DNA from: Caprimulgus europaeus
Lineage: Eukaryota > Chordata > Aves > Caprimulgiformes > Caprimulgidae
Length of the DNA stretch: 64,000 nt
Direction of reading: 5' to 3'
Assembly (NCBI GenBank): GCA_907165065.1
Contig: OU015541.1
Location: 8,690,501 to 8,754,500 of the forward strand
This document shows positions 53,546-63,860 of the stretch, one piece after another. Both the position numbers and the translations under genes were made by a program. Every line of letters starts with the position of its first letter. Positions within the stretch are counted from its first letter, which is position 1. The notes below the pieces were generated by a model, which had not been told where the DNA came from, ran no database searches, and saw only the letters and a program-made list of their open reading frames with translations.

Positions 53546-54769
53546 TGCCTGTTGGTCAAGGCAGAAATCTGGGTCCAGCTGCTGGAAAAATGCTGCCCTG
53601 GGTTGGAAGCGGGCATCTGCCTTTTGGGAAAACAAGGGTTTGGTTTTGGAGAACTGGAGGGGGGTAACGCAGCCCCCGGGGAGGGGCCAGCCCCCCGTGG
53701 CCGGTGGGACGCCCCGGCTGGGATTGGAGGGGGTGTCAGAGGGCAGCGGGGCTCACTGGGCACAGAGGGGCTGAGCCCCAGTGGTACCCGGGTCCCAGGG
53801 CTGAAGGTCGTGCCGGGAGCCCGTGGGGTTGGGACAGGCACCTCCTGTGTGGCCCCAGCCCCAGCAGCTCGTCCTGTCTCCCTGTCCTGTGCTCTGGTTT
53901 CCCTGCCTGTGCAGGGGCAAGTCTGGGTGTCCCTGCTCACTTGGGTGCTGCAGCATCCCCATACCCATGGGGCAGAGCCCTGCCCAGACCATCTCCTCCC
54001 AGTGACTCCCCCTGTAAAGAGATACTGGGGGGTGAAACCTCCTTGTCTGTGCCATCACAGGGCTCCCCAAACCTCCCCTTGCAGGAAAGATCTTTTTCCC
54101 TGAACCTGGCAGCTCTCTAGCAGGGGTTCCCTGATTTCCCCTCATTCTGCCCTGGCATCCCTCCTGGGGACACACGTGGAGGGCAGCTGTGGTCTCTGCC
54201 TTGGCATCCAGCCCCGCTTTCCTGGCAGTGCAGGGAGGGTCATCAAGTCTTGTGCCTGGCAGGACTCAGGGTGGTGATGGCCAGCAGTGGCTCCAGCACC
54301 GTAACTGGCAGAGGCCCTGGATCCCAGCAGGGAGGGAAGCGTGGGGCAGGCACCCCATAACCTCCACAGCTCCCTTCTGCGTGCCTGCTGTGCCACGGCC
54401 CTGCTGCAGCGGCACAAGGGAAGGGGTGCACTGGAGCCAGGGCCCTGCTGTGCCAGGACAAATTATCATTGTCCTCGTTAGCAGATGTGGAGCCTATCCA
54501 AGTACCCCTGCGCTGCAGCAGTTCCTGCTGCCATCAGCACCAGGGCAGCCCAGGCCATGGCCTGGGGTACGTCTGGGAGCAGCCCCTGGGCACATGCACT
54601 GAGCTTTGCACGTCCTCAGCCAGAGCTGGGCAATCCTCTCCTTGCTCCCTCTGCAGAGAGCCGCCCTGTCCCAAGGCCGAGCGGGGCCACGCTCAGCCCT
54701 TTGTCTTTACAGGGTCTTCTGCCCTATTTATCTTCCCCCAGTGACATCTCCCCTCCCCACTCCATGCAA

Positions 54770-54905
54770 CACCCTCCAAAAAATAATAAACGGCGGCGGG
54801 CTCTGTAAACAGAGCCTATCTCCAGAGCTGTTTGAAATGTAGACAGGCTCAAGTGAATTAGTTCAGCGAGGACTTAATTGCCGTCCTGTCTGTCAGCGTG
54901 CGGCG
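54770..54905. promoter_or_regulatory. AT-rich block with forkhead-like motif in a small palindrome
   Basis: Inside GC-rich DNA, this block contains ggctctg-taaa-cagagcc (54799-54816), a 7-bp stem around TGTAAACA, which matches the forkhead core. It is followed by AT-rich sequence with cttaattg. No ORF explains it. The regulatory role is conjecture from motif content. Confidence 0.25.
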
Positions 54906-55135
54906 CTGAGGGTTAGCAGGGGAGCGCTGTGGCAGGGAGATGGATGGGGTCCTGCGCCGGGGTGGCAGCCGGGGTCACTGCTCCAGAAACCACGTCCCGG
55001 CGTGACCTCCGCTGAGATAAGCGGTCTCTGCGCCGTCCCCAGCGCTGGCTCATCCTGCTTCTTCGACCCTCCCTGGCCTCCCCCAAAATCCAGCCTGGAA
55101 TGAAAATGCTGGGAGAAGGGCCTGGGTTTGCAAAA

Positions 55136-55322
55136 CAATCACAGAATCCCAGAGTGGTGGGGTTGGAAGGGACCTCAGGAGACCATCCCAGTCCAACCTC
55201 CCCTGCCAGAGCAGGTTCCCTACACCAGGTTGCACAGCAAAGTGTCCAGGTGGGTTTGAACATCTCCAGAGAAGGAGACTCCACAGCCTCTTTGGGCAGC
55301 CTGTCCCAGGGCTCCATCACCA
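55136..55322 (-). mobile_element. CR1 LINE 3' fragment, 5'-truncated
   Basis: Read on the plus strand, aatcacagaatccc...ttggaagggacctc, ...gagcaggttccctacaccaggttgc..., ...ggagactccacagcctctttgggcagcctgtcccaggg... is the reverse complement of the 3' end of a chicken-repeat-1 (CR1) LINE, so the element lies on the minus strand. It covers only about 190 bases of the 3' region, the usual 5'-truncated form, and lacks reverse-transcriptase sequence. The right boundary is approximate. CR1 elements of this type point to a bird or other reptile. Confidence 0.93.
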
Positions 55323-55739
55323 AAAATGATTAGCAGATCAAAAATGATCTGTTGTCCCTTATCTGCACCAACCTGGAGGGGTTTGGCCTTGTTGGGGCTC
55401 ATGGGTTGTGTGGTGGCTGCTGACAGCAGCGTCGTGTGTCCCCAGAGCACGAGGCGTCACAGAGCGGCTGGCTGGGAGCTTTCTCCATTGGCTGAGGAGA
55501 TGCCTTGGGTGGGATAAATTCCTTCTATCATCTAGCGTGAGGGTTTTCAGAGGGGGGATGTGAGAGACTTTCCCAGGGAGGGCAGATGGGGACCCAGGAG
55601 GGGACACAGCACCCTCAGGATACGATGCAAATGGGGTGTCAGGGCAGGGAGCTGCCGCCTCACTGCGGGGGTCCAGGCTTTGGTGAAGGGAGCCGTCAGC
55701 AGGGTGTCTGGCCGGGCTCTTCCCCACCTCCCTGTTAAT

Positions 55740-56200
55740 TAAATGGCAGCCTCTTATGCATGTGGAAAAGGAAGGAGAAAAGGAAAAAAAAGATCAGCAA
55801 GCCCAAGCCCTTAGATTACTGTTTACCCCCTTGAGGAGCACAGAAGTATATTGTCCATTTAATAGAAGCCTATAAATCACTGAAAAACATTTATAAAATA
55901 ATTGAAGGTAATGGGAACCATTTGTTTAAATAACATCACGTTCATGCCCCAGAGGTGCAATAAAAGTTAGATTAATTGATAGGATTTTATATCTCACTGT
56001 GAAAAAACCGAGTCACATTCTAGACACCGACAGTTTGGGAAAGTTGCAAATTCATCAGGCACCCAGCTACTATCAAAATAGTCTCTTCCATGCGAAGAGG
56101 CACATTTATATGACCCTGAAGGGTTTTGGGATGAGAACTATTTACTTAAACTGTGAAGTGAACTAGCCAGTGTGAGATCCTGACCCAGATGGGGTGGGTT
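55740..56200. promoter_or_regulatory. 460-bp AT-rich island in GC-rich DNA, possible conserved non-coding element
   Basis: Between GC-rich flanks, the composition switches to AT-rich unique sequence without simple repeats or reading frames. It contains homeobox-type cores (attaattgat), cacatttatatg and ccatttaatag. This texture is typical of vertebrate conserved enhancers, but conservation cannot be seen from one sequence. Confidence 0.3.
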
Positions 56201-57469
56201 TTTTTTCCTTCCTCTTCTATCTGCTGTTTCATTTTTTTCCCATTATGATAAAAAGCAAATAAATATTTCTAAACCAAAGGCTCATTCCTAATCCAAGGCT
56301 AAAGTGTCCCGTGTCCCTCCGTGCCCATGAGAACGGCACCTCCGAGGCACCAGGCGAGGATGCTGGGGCTGTGGCAGGGGTGTGGGCTGAGGGAGCAGTG
56401 CTGGGCCAGCCACCCCGTCCTGGGCTGCTCACCCCAAGCCTTCTAGGGTCTGCGAGCCTGTCTCCTGGCCCTGGCCCCATGGCAGGGTTTGTTCTCCTCG
56501 GGCTCCTCTCTGCTGCCAGCCGGGGCCGGCAGCAAGCTGCTTTCAGGTTGTAAACCGTCCTTCTCCTCCCTTTTCCCCTGTAACTGTGTTTTGTGGTTTA
56601 TTCGGTTAAAGGGCAGAAAAATGAACCAAAGCATGGGTTTTAGCAAAAGGGCAGCTGCGGGGCGATGGGAGCCGCAGGCGGGCAGGGACTCCCCGGCTCT
56701 GCCACCTCTCTGCCTCCCTGGGGCTCCCCTGCTGCCCACGCTTCTCTCAAGTTTTGCCCCGGTTTTCCCCAAACTCCCTTTTCACTTCTTTCCCCACCTT
56801 TTGGTGTTCTTGCGTGTGCTAGAGCAAGAGCTCCAGCCAGGTGAGAGGGCAGCACATGGGACTATCACCCCTCGGCCACCCTATTGTCACGAGACCCTAG
56901 TGCTGGCATTGGGGACAGCTGACCCCTGCCTGAAACACCCTTCATGGCTACATCACCTCAACCAACCGCACTGCAGAGGTGTTCCCACAGCGTGGGTGCC
57001 CCCAGATGCAGCCCCCCGGGGGGGCACAGCAGAGCTGGGGACCCACCTCTCTGGGAGCCCTGCTCTGAGACCCTCCCAGAAACCCCATCCCGAGGAAGGA
57101 GCAGCTCCCAGCCGCCCCTCGCCAGCCAGCCACGCCGAGCCCCAGCGCGCAGCGCAGCCCAGCCGGGCTCCGCATCAGCTTTTGATAAAGGCGCCCTGTC
57201 AAACAAGGGCTGAATAAATCATGATGTGTTACCAAGACGCATTACAGCTTTTAAAACAACCACCATGGCATTCTACCCCACGGACTGATGAGTCTGGGGA
57301 TGCCAGATCCCTGGCGCTCCGCAGCCTTGCTGGAGCCAGCTCACATCTGGAGTGCAGTAAACGTACCCAGAAGCAAGAAAGCAGCTCTGTAAGGGTCAGG
57401 AGTACAGAGAGCGGCTGCTGACTCCAGGCGCCACCCCAAAACCCACATGCATTTCCTTGTGTAAACACA

Positions 57470-57600
57470 TGTGGCCAAAAGGCAGCCATGGTCACCTTTC
57501 TCCAACGTGAGCCCTATAAAACCGCCAGCAAAGTGAGGAACAATGTCACTATTATTGTTTTAGAGGAATTCCTCCAAAGCAGAAAAGCATAGCCGGGCTG
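57470..57600. promoter_or_regulatory. Block with inverted SOX-like sites
   Basis: aacaat at 57539-57544 and attgtt at 57554-57559 form an inverted pair of SOX-type cores nine bases apart, within an AT-rich segment flanked by GC-rich DNA. cctataaaa lies shortly upstream. This is motif evidence only. Confidence 0.25.
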
Positions 57601-58559
57601 CCGACAAGGGTGTCTTTAAAAACGGGGCTGACAATTGACTCCAGAGCTGAGGGGAGGGAAAAAAAAATCCCCCTGGGGTTGATCATTTGCAGTTGTTGGG
57701 GCTTCCAGAGCCGCCCGTGAACCTGCTGGGTCCTGCTGCCACAGAGGCACAGCCGGGTGCGCAGAGCCCTCACTCGCTCATCACCCCAGTGGGGCCGGGC
57801 CGGTGCCAAGGCAGCCAGCCCTGGGGATGGGTGCTATGGGGCCAGCCCCGGGTGTTGGCTTTGGAAGTGGGTGGAAATCATCCCTGAAGCCCAGTGAATC
57901 GACCTGCCGAGAGCCAAGCACACCCAGGAACCACTCCCAAACCTGTCATAGGTTTATTGCCCATGAAAGAAGATTTCTCCCCCCACCCCATATCAGCAGC
58001 GTCTGCAACCCTGCTGATGCAATCAGAGCTCCCAGGGCTGGCATCCTTTTGGGGTGAGGGCTTATGATACTTGGAAAAAGAAAACCAGAGCAAATATTTG
58101 GGGTCTGGAGCTGCTTTCTCTTGTGGGGTCCATGATCAGTTGGATCGGGAACCTTATAGCTGCTTCTTTTTGGGGAATTATCTCCTGGAGGCAAAGCCAG
58201 ACATGAGCTGGCAGAAGGAGCAGGAGCAATAACCTGGGGCCAGATCCTGCCTGTAAATCGGGAGTGGCTCTGAAGCTGATCCGCTGGGCCTGGGCACCCT
58301 CAGGGCTGCTGGGGAGGGCTGGGAGCTGGCAGCGGGCACAGGGCTCCTGCCAGGGGCTTTGACCCTCCATCCAGAGCCCGAGCGGAACAGAGCTCCGGCA
58401 CCAGTGGCACTGGGAGGGTCCTGGCGGGAGGGTTTTGGGGCCAGGGCTGTGAATATGCAGGGAGGCGGGAGGGGTGCAGGTAGGGCGCGTCTCCACGCTT
58501 AGCACCTGATTGGGATGACCTTGCTCCTGGATAAGGGCCTGTCCTCCAGGAACAGAGAT

Positions 58560-58850
58560 GTCCAGCTGAATTGCAGTGATAAGCCCATCAAATAGTTAAG
58601 TGTGTTAGAGGCTGTTCCAATGAATGCCCCACAGAAGACGTTTCTCCAGTGAGTCAGGGTCCCAAGAACCTTTCTTTGGGGAGCTTATCTTATCAGGCAG
58701 GGGCTGCAGCGCTCCGAGGAAACGGGGCCAGCTCAGCCTGAGTAATGGCCTGAGCAAAAGCATTGCAAAACTAAAGGTGCTTTTTAAAAAGTCCTGACAT
58801 CGCAGACAGAGGGGTGAGGAGAGAGGAAGAGGAGGCTTAGTCATGTTGGC
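58560..58850. promoter_or_regulatory. Motif cluster: AP-1, double GATA, C/EBP-like
   Basis: TGAGTCA (58650-58656, AP-1), TTATCTTATCA (58685-58695, two overlapping GATA sites on the minus strand) and ATTGCAAAA (58762-58770, C/EBP-like) occur within about 120 bases of unique, non-coding sequence. The combination resembles myeloid or stress-responsive enhancers, but this is inference. Confidence 0.3.
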
Positions 58851-60257
58851 CATAACCCAATGCTATGGTGCTTCTCCAGGGCCAGGTCTTTAATGTCCTT
58901 CCTGGGACAAAGCTTTACATCTGCCTTCCCCCCTTTCCCTGTGAGAGCAACCTGGGGGCTGTTCCCAGCCAAATCCTCTCCTTAATTCCCTCCATCAGAG
59001 GTTGGGGCCAGTGAGAGGGATGCTGCCAGCATCATCCCAAGGAGCTGGGAAGCCCCATTCCCTGTGAGGGGTGTTGGTGGGGCTGGGAGGGTCCCTCAGC
59101 AGCTGACCATGGTGACACCAGGCTTCCTGGGGACAAATCCAGCAAAGGAGGAGACGAGGGCCTCGGGAGGATGAGCAGTTGTGAGCCACTGGGATCAGCA
59201 GCGAGTGCCATCTTGAGTGACTCCCACCCCAGAGCCAAGCCTGAGCCAAGCCCAAGCTGTTGGGAAGCTGGAGCTGGGGTCCTGGGGGGCAGAATGGTGG
59301 AGCCACAGCCAGGCTTCAGCCTCCACAGCCCCAAAAAGCCCCTGTGGTCCTTCGGGTCCCCTTACCAACATGAGCCAGCAGCATGGGAACCCAAAAGCCA
59401 GTGTAAATAACATGGAAACACTGGCCAAATTTTTAAACCAGCTAGAATTCCTGGGAAAGGGGAATATTATTGTCCGGGAAATAAATTCCCAAAGCCATCT
59501 CCAAAAGGAGGAATATCAGAGAGGAAAGGCAATGCCTTCCCCGCTCCTCCTTTCTCCCTGTGCTGATGGAGATCACAAATTTCCACCTACGTGGGAAATT
59601 CTTCCCAGGATAAGCGCCAGCATTAAATTAAAACCTCCTTGGAGCCTTCCTCTGAAAGCCAGCGTGTCCCAGCCGACATCGGAGCGCGCCCATGTGCGGA
59701 GGGACGCCCTTGGGGATGCCTCAAGTATGGTCCCTGTAAGGGCGTGTTGGACAGGAGTCCTGGGGGCTGGTGGGACAGGAAACCTCTGAGCTGCGGGAAT
59801 CCCAGGACACCCACACACTGGGTGAGTTTCTCCTGCTGGTGTCTTCTGGGAGGGCAGAAAAAGAGGAGGAAACTGGTGATTTACTGCATGGAGATGGTAT
59901 GAAACTGAGGGAATGGCTCTGCTACTTCCAGAGCAGTGTGACCACACTCTGGTCTCGGGGTAGATGACCAGGACAGACTAGTTGTGCTGAGCAGAGCTGG
60001 AGGTGGGCTGGTGTGGGGACCTCGGTGCTCGCTCCCCACATGGGCGTGCAAGGGTTAAGGCACTTGCACCTCTGGAGGCTTCACAGGCAGCAGCTACAGG
60101 ACACATGTGATTATTATTGTAATTCCCTTCATTTTTTGCATTTCAGAAAAGTAGCTGCCCTTAGGACGGGGATTTAAAAGAGGCCGTGGTGGCATTTGCT
60201 GCTGAGCTTCTGTGAAGGTGGAAGAAAAGGAACTTTTTAATGTAAATTTTTCATAGT

Positions 60258-60316
60258 TTTTAAAAAAAAAGTTAAAAGTGAAAAAAAAAGGAGAAAAAAA
60301 AAAAAGAAAAAGAAGG
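60258..60316. repeat. A-rich low-complexity tract
   Basis: Runs of eight to twelve A are interrupted by short G/T-containing spacers. It is not adjacent to a recognisable retrotransposon, and it reads as Lys/Phe-rich in translated frames. Confidence 0.9.
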
Positions 60317-60959
60317 CGAGACTCTTTAGCCATAGAGGAAGGAAGTATCACAAATGATTGATGACATTTTGAGCTCCTTGTTGAAATATGGTCAAAGCCA
60401 TCAGGTGGGAAACATTTGGAGCCAGTTCTGCCACCTGCCTGCTGTTTGATGGGGATGCAGAGCTGGCACAGGGCTGCTGGGGGGTCAGAGCCTTGTCCCC
60501 AGGTGTCCTGCGAGATTCCTCCTGCTTTGTGACAGCTCAGCACGAGGAGCACTTGGCAGCCTTCTGCAATGCCCACGTACCTCAGGCCAGCCCTGTGCTG
60601 TGGGACCTGCACGTCAGAGAGAGCTTCCACTGCCAGTGCCTGGTGCTGAGACCCACCTCGTGGTCTGCCCTGCGTGGATGCAGTTTTGGGGAGGGTCCAA
60701 GCCCAGGTCACAGGTGAGCCTTGCTGAGGCCATCACCCTGTTCAACAGCAGGTCCCTTCTTCAGCATCCTGGGAACACCCAGGCAGCCCCAGCTCCTCAC
60801 CACAGTGGAACACAAGTGCAGAAGACATGAAGACCAGCCCTGGGGGACACCCTCTGGCTCTGTGGGGACTGGCCTGTCCCCAGCACCGTCCTGGGACACA
60901 GCCCTGCTGCATCACACCCCTCTGAACACGGCCAGGGTCCCAGCCCATCTCTCTTTGTA

Positions 60960-61220
60960 GTGCTATTTTTAAAACACCAAAGGAGAACTCCCACCTCCGT
61001 CTGCTGGAAACGTGGTGTGTCCCCCCCGCTATCTGCAGCAGCCAAGAGCCCTGCTCATTTTCAAACCCGCCGGAGTTAGCTTTAGATATAAAACCAAACA
61101 AGCAAACTGAAAGGGGCTTCTTGTGTAAAAAAGTTCCTCCGAATTAGTTCTATCTGGCTTGTGATCCCTTTTTGATTGAATACTTAATAGCAGCCAGGTG
61201 CAAGCAATAAGGGACGCTCG
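60960..61220. promoter_or_regulatory. AT-rich non-coding block, possible regulatory element
   Basis: This unique AT-rich sequence lies between GC-rich stretches, with gaattagttc, gattgaatacttaatag and an E-box in cagccaggtgcaagc. It has no reading frame of interest and no repeat signature. A regulatory role is conjecture. Confidence 0.2.
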
Positions 61221-61500
61221 CCCGCGCCTCTGGAAGCAGCCTGGGAACGCGGGGCGGTGGGGCAGTCCACGGGCGGCTCGGTGTGTGGGCTGCTCCTGCC
61301 CTTCCTCTGCCTCCCCTTTCATCCACAGGGATCCCAGCCTTTGTTTCCTTCCCTCAGCGCTGCACGAGCGCGGGAGATGCACTCGTGTGTATCTATACGT
61401 TTGCATGTGTGTATGTACACACACGCAGCGCGTTTTGCCTCAGGGTGCATGGAAAAGCGTGGGCATGTGCGTGTGTTGTTGATGCAATCGGGTGGGTAAC

Positions 61501-61636
61501 GTGTGCATTACACACGTGTGTGTGTGTGCATTACACACGTGTGTGTATGTGCATTACACGCGCGTGTGTGTGTGCATTACACACATGTATGTGCATTACA
61601 CACATGTGTGTATGTGCATTACACATGTGAGTGTAT
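61501..61636. repeat. GT-rich minisatellite, 23-bp period, six copies
   Basis: The core gcattacacac/gcattacacg recurs at 61505, 61528, 61551, 61574, 61593 and 61616, at intervals of 23, 23, 23, 19 and 23, embedded in (TG)n. Units contain ACACGTGT or ACATGTGT palindromes. It is preceded by a looser TG/CA-rich stretch from about 61385. Confidence 0.95.
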
Positions 61637-62189
61637 AGAAACATCTCCTGTTCCGCAGCTGCAGTAACACACTCCCCGGCTCGGCCGAGGGTGCGTGGCG
61701 CTCCCAGCACTCCTGCAGCACGACGGTCACGCGCCGCTTGGAGACGTTTTTCCATCCTGGCACTTCCAAATCCGTCTGCCGGTGTTTAAGCCCATTTCCA
61801 TCCCTGAGTACGTACGTGTGCAGCTTTACTGCGTTAATGTTAGGAACATACTGCCCTCGTAGACGATAATAAAAAGGAGATGCCAGGGAGAGAGACTGTC
61901 CAGAAACGACCAACTTGAAGACATTGTATTTCTGGAGCATAACCTGTCCCTGAAAGCACAAGGCCCAGGTGTGAGTCCTCCTGAAGGCACAAAAATTAAC
62001 CTTATGGGCCAGATTCTGGGTCAGGACATGGCAGTGCTGTGGCACTCCCTGGTTGTCGGTCCCCATCCCACACCAGACCGTGGGAGCAACACTGCAGGGC
62101 AGCTCGACTGCTGCGGCTGAAGATGCCCGAGCTGCTCCTGGCTCAGCACAGCCTCAGGGCTTTTTTCTATCCAATGTCCCTATTCAAAA

Positions 62190-62232
62190 TGCACTTCTTT
62201 CTTTTTTCTTTTTTCTTTTTTTTTTTTTTTTC
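62190..62232. repeat. T-rich low-complexity tract
   Basis: A run of about 40 pyrimidines, nearly all T with scattered C. No neighbouring exon or mobile element explains it. Confidence 0.9.
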
Positions 62233-62553
62233 CTGTCCATTACTTTTTCCCCAGTGATGCAATTTCCACCCAGTGCTGTTCTGGAGAAAGATCTACAGCG
62301 TGTTGCTTCCGATTATAACTCCTGTAGTGTTGGCTGTAGCCTGCCCGGTTACTTGATTTATTGAACTCCCAAATCCTCCGAAGAAACTCAATGATTTTAT
62401 ACTAACAATTCCCTCATGCCTGAAAATATAGCATTTGCCAGAGTACTTTCTGGGTGTTAGGATCCAGAAAGGTATCAGTGCCAATAGGAGAAAAAATTGT
62501 TATGGGCTCTTGAAATCTGGGGCAAACACTTTGTGCACTGCAAGGGTACGGTC

Positions 62554-62758
62554 CAAGCACACACACGTGCTATATCCAAGTACACATGTGCTATATCCAA
62601 GCACACATATGTGCTATATCCAAGCACACACACGTGCTATATCCAAACACACACACATGCTATATCCAAGCACACACACATGCTATATCCAAGCACACAC
62701 ACATGCTATATCCAAGCACACACATGTGCTATATCCAAGCACACACGTTTGTTATAGC
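62554..62758. repeat. 23-bp minisatellite, nine copies
   Basis: Units of the form caagcacacacacgtgctatatc start at 62554, 62577, 62598, 62621, 62644, 62667, 62690, 62713 and 62736, so the spacing is 23 bases except once 21. Several copies carry the E-box CACGTG; others carry CATGTG or ACATGC. The last copy is diverged. In frame it reads as a His/Thr/Tyr repeat, which is not a protein. Confidence 0.97.
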
Positions 62759-63739
62759 TCATGCTTTCTTGGCCTGCAGAGATCAGCGCTGGGCTGGTCC
62801 CAGCAGTGTTGCAGGGGGTTTTGTCACCTGTGGGCAGTGGAGGCCAGGTGAGAGCTGGTCTGGCGTGCAGCCAGTGTGGCACAGACAGATGAGATGTCAG
62901 CTGGCAAAAAGATGGTTGGACAAAATTAACCTGTCAAAACATTTTGAATATATACCCTCGGGCAGAATGCACTCGCACCAGATCAGCACTTTGCATCATG
63001 TGGGGCAGTGCTTCAGAAGTGCTGAAACCAGAATTCCTCCATCGCTGCACCGTAACTCCAGTTTTTGACTGGACAACGGGGCCGGTAAGGCTTTCAAGCT
63101 ATGGAGAAGGTGATAAGATTCAGGGGGAAAAGGCACTGTCCCACAGCCAGGTCACTCTTTATTCTCCCGAGGTTCCAGGTGTGTGCAGAGGGCTGCAGAG
63201 AAAAATCGTTGGAAGGCCTGTTCCTTCTCCTGGAGGGGAAGTGTTTGTAGGATTAGGGCATATTTAGACATGGTAGAAACGGGATTCCTAAACAAAGGGC
63301 TGGGGGAGGCGAGTCCCCGCGCCGCTGCTGCGGTTCCCACACCGCAGAGGGTTTCCAGATCCGCTGCCTACCTGCCTGCGGAGTAAAGCTGTCCAGACCC
63401 GCTGCCCAGTGCTCACAACTTCCATTTTAGGAGGTGGTAGAAACAGGGTTAGGCAGTTCTAACCCCTCGCCTTCTTACTGGAGCAGAGGAGGTGGACTGG
63501 GGGGGAGCATCTGGGTGCACCCAGCGCTTCAGGGTGCCACTCACACTAACAAACCAGGCTGCTGGTTTCTGCAGGACCCCCCAGTCCAAGCACTGCTGTG
63601 ATGGCCACGCTGGACAAAAATCCAGCACGTGCATGAGCCACGTCCCCTGGCAGATGTGCCTTCACTGCCAGGCTGGGTTTGGTGCTGGGTCCCTTCACCT
63701 GCGGGTGCTTTGTGTCGGTCACAGGAGGAAGCCTCTTCT

Positions 63740-63860
63740 CTATTAATGGCCACAAAATAAATTTGACTTAATGCTAAATTGCAACACAGTGAGCAATCTA
63801 TGCAGATTTACTTTGGGATGGTGTAATTAGCAGCAGGGGGATGTGCAATTCTCTGAGAGT
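63740..63860. promoter_or_regulatory. AT-rich non-coding block near the right edge
   Basis: This unique AT-rich stretch has taatggcc, gcttaatgc-type and gtgtaattagcag homeobox-like cores between GC-rich sequences. No gene or repeat is recognised. Evidence for function is weak. Confidence 0.18.

Noticed and set aside
53432-54103. 223-codon open frame, plus strand
   Set aside because: It starts in a 15-bp minisatellite and continues as low-complexity Pro/Gly/Ser sequence, with competing frames open on both strands. No domain is seen.
56489-57217. 242-codon open frame, plus strand
   Set aside because: The composition is Pro/Ser/Ala-rich, no family signature is visible, and there is no plausible splice or promoter context. 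It is treated as chance in GC-rich DNA.
60094-60711. 205-codon minus-strand open frame
   Set aside because: Part of it is the translation of an A-rich tract (poly-Phe/Lys look), and the remainder has no recognisable domain.
61501-62758. CRISPR-like regular repeats
   Set aside because: The regular 23-bp units are contiguous tandem copies without unique spacers, in a vertebrate genome; they are minisatellites.
62435-63068. Open frames with repeated His-Thr-Tyr-Pro units
   Set aside because: These are translations of the 23-bp minisatellite at 62554-62758 in several frames.
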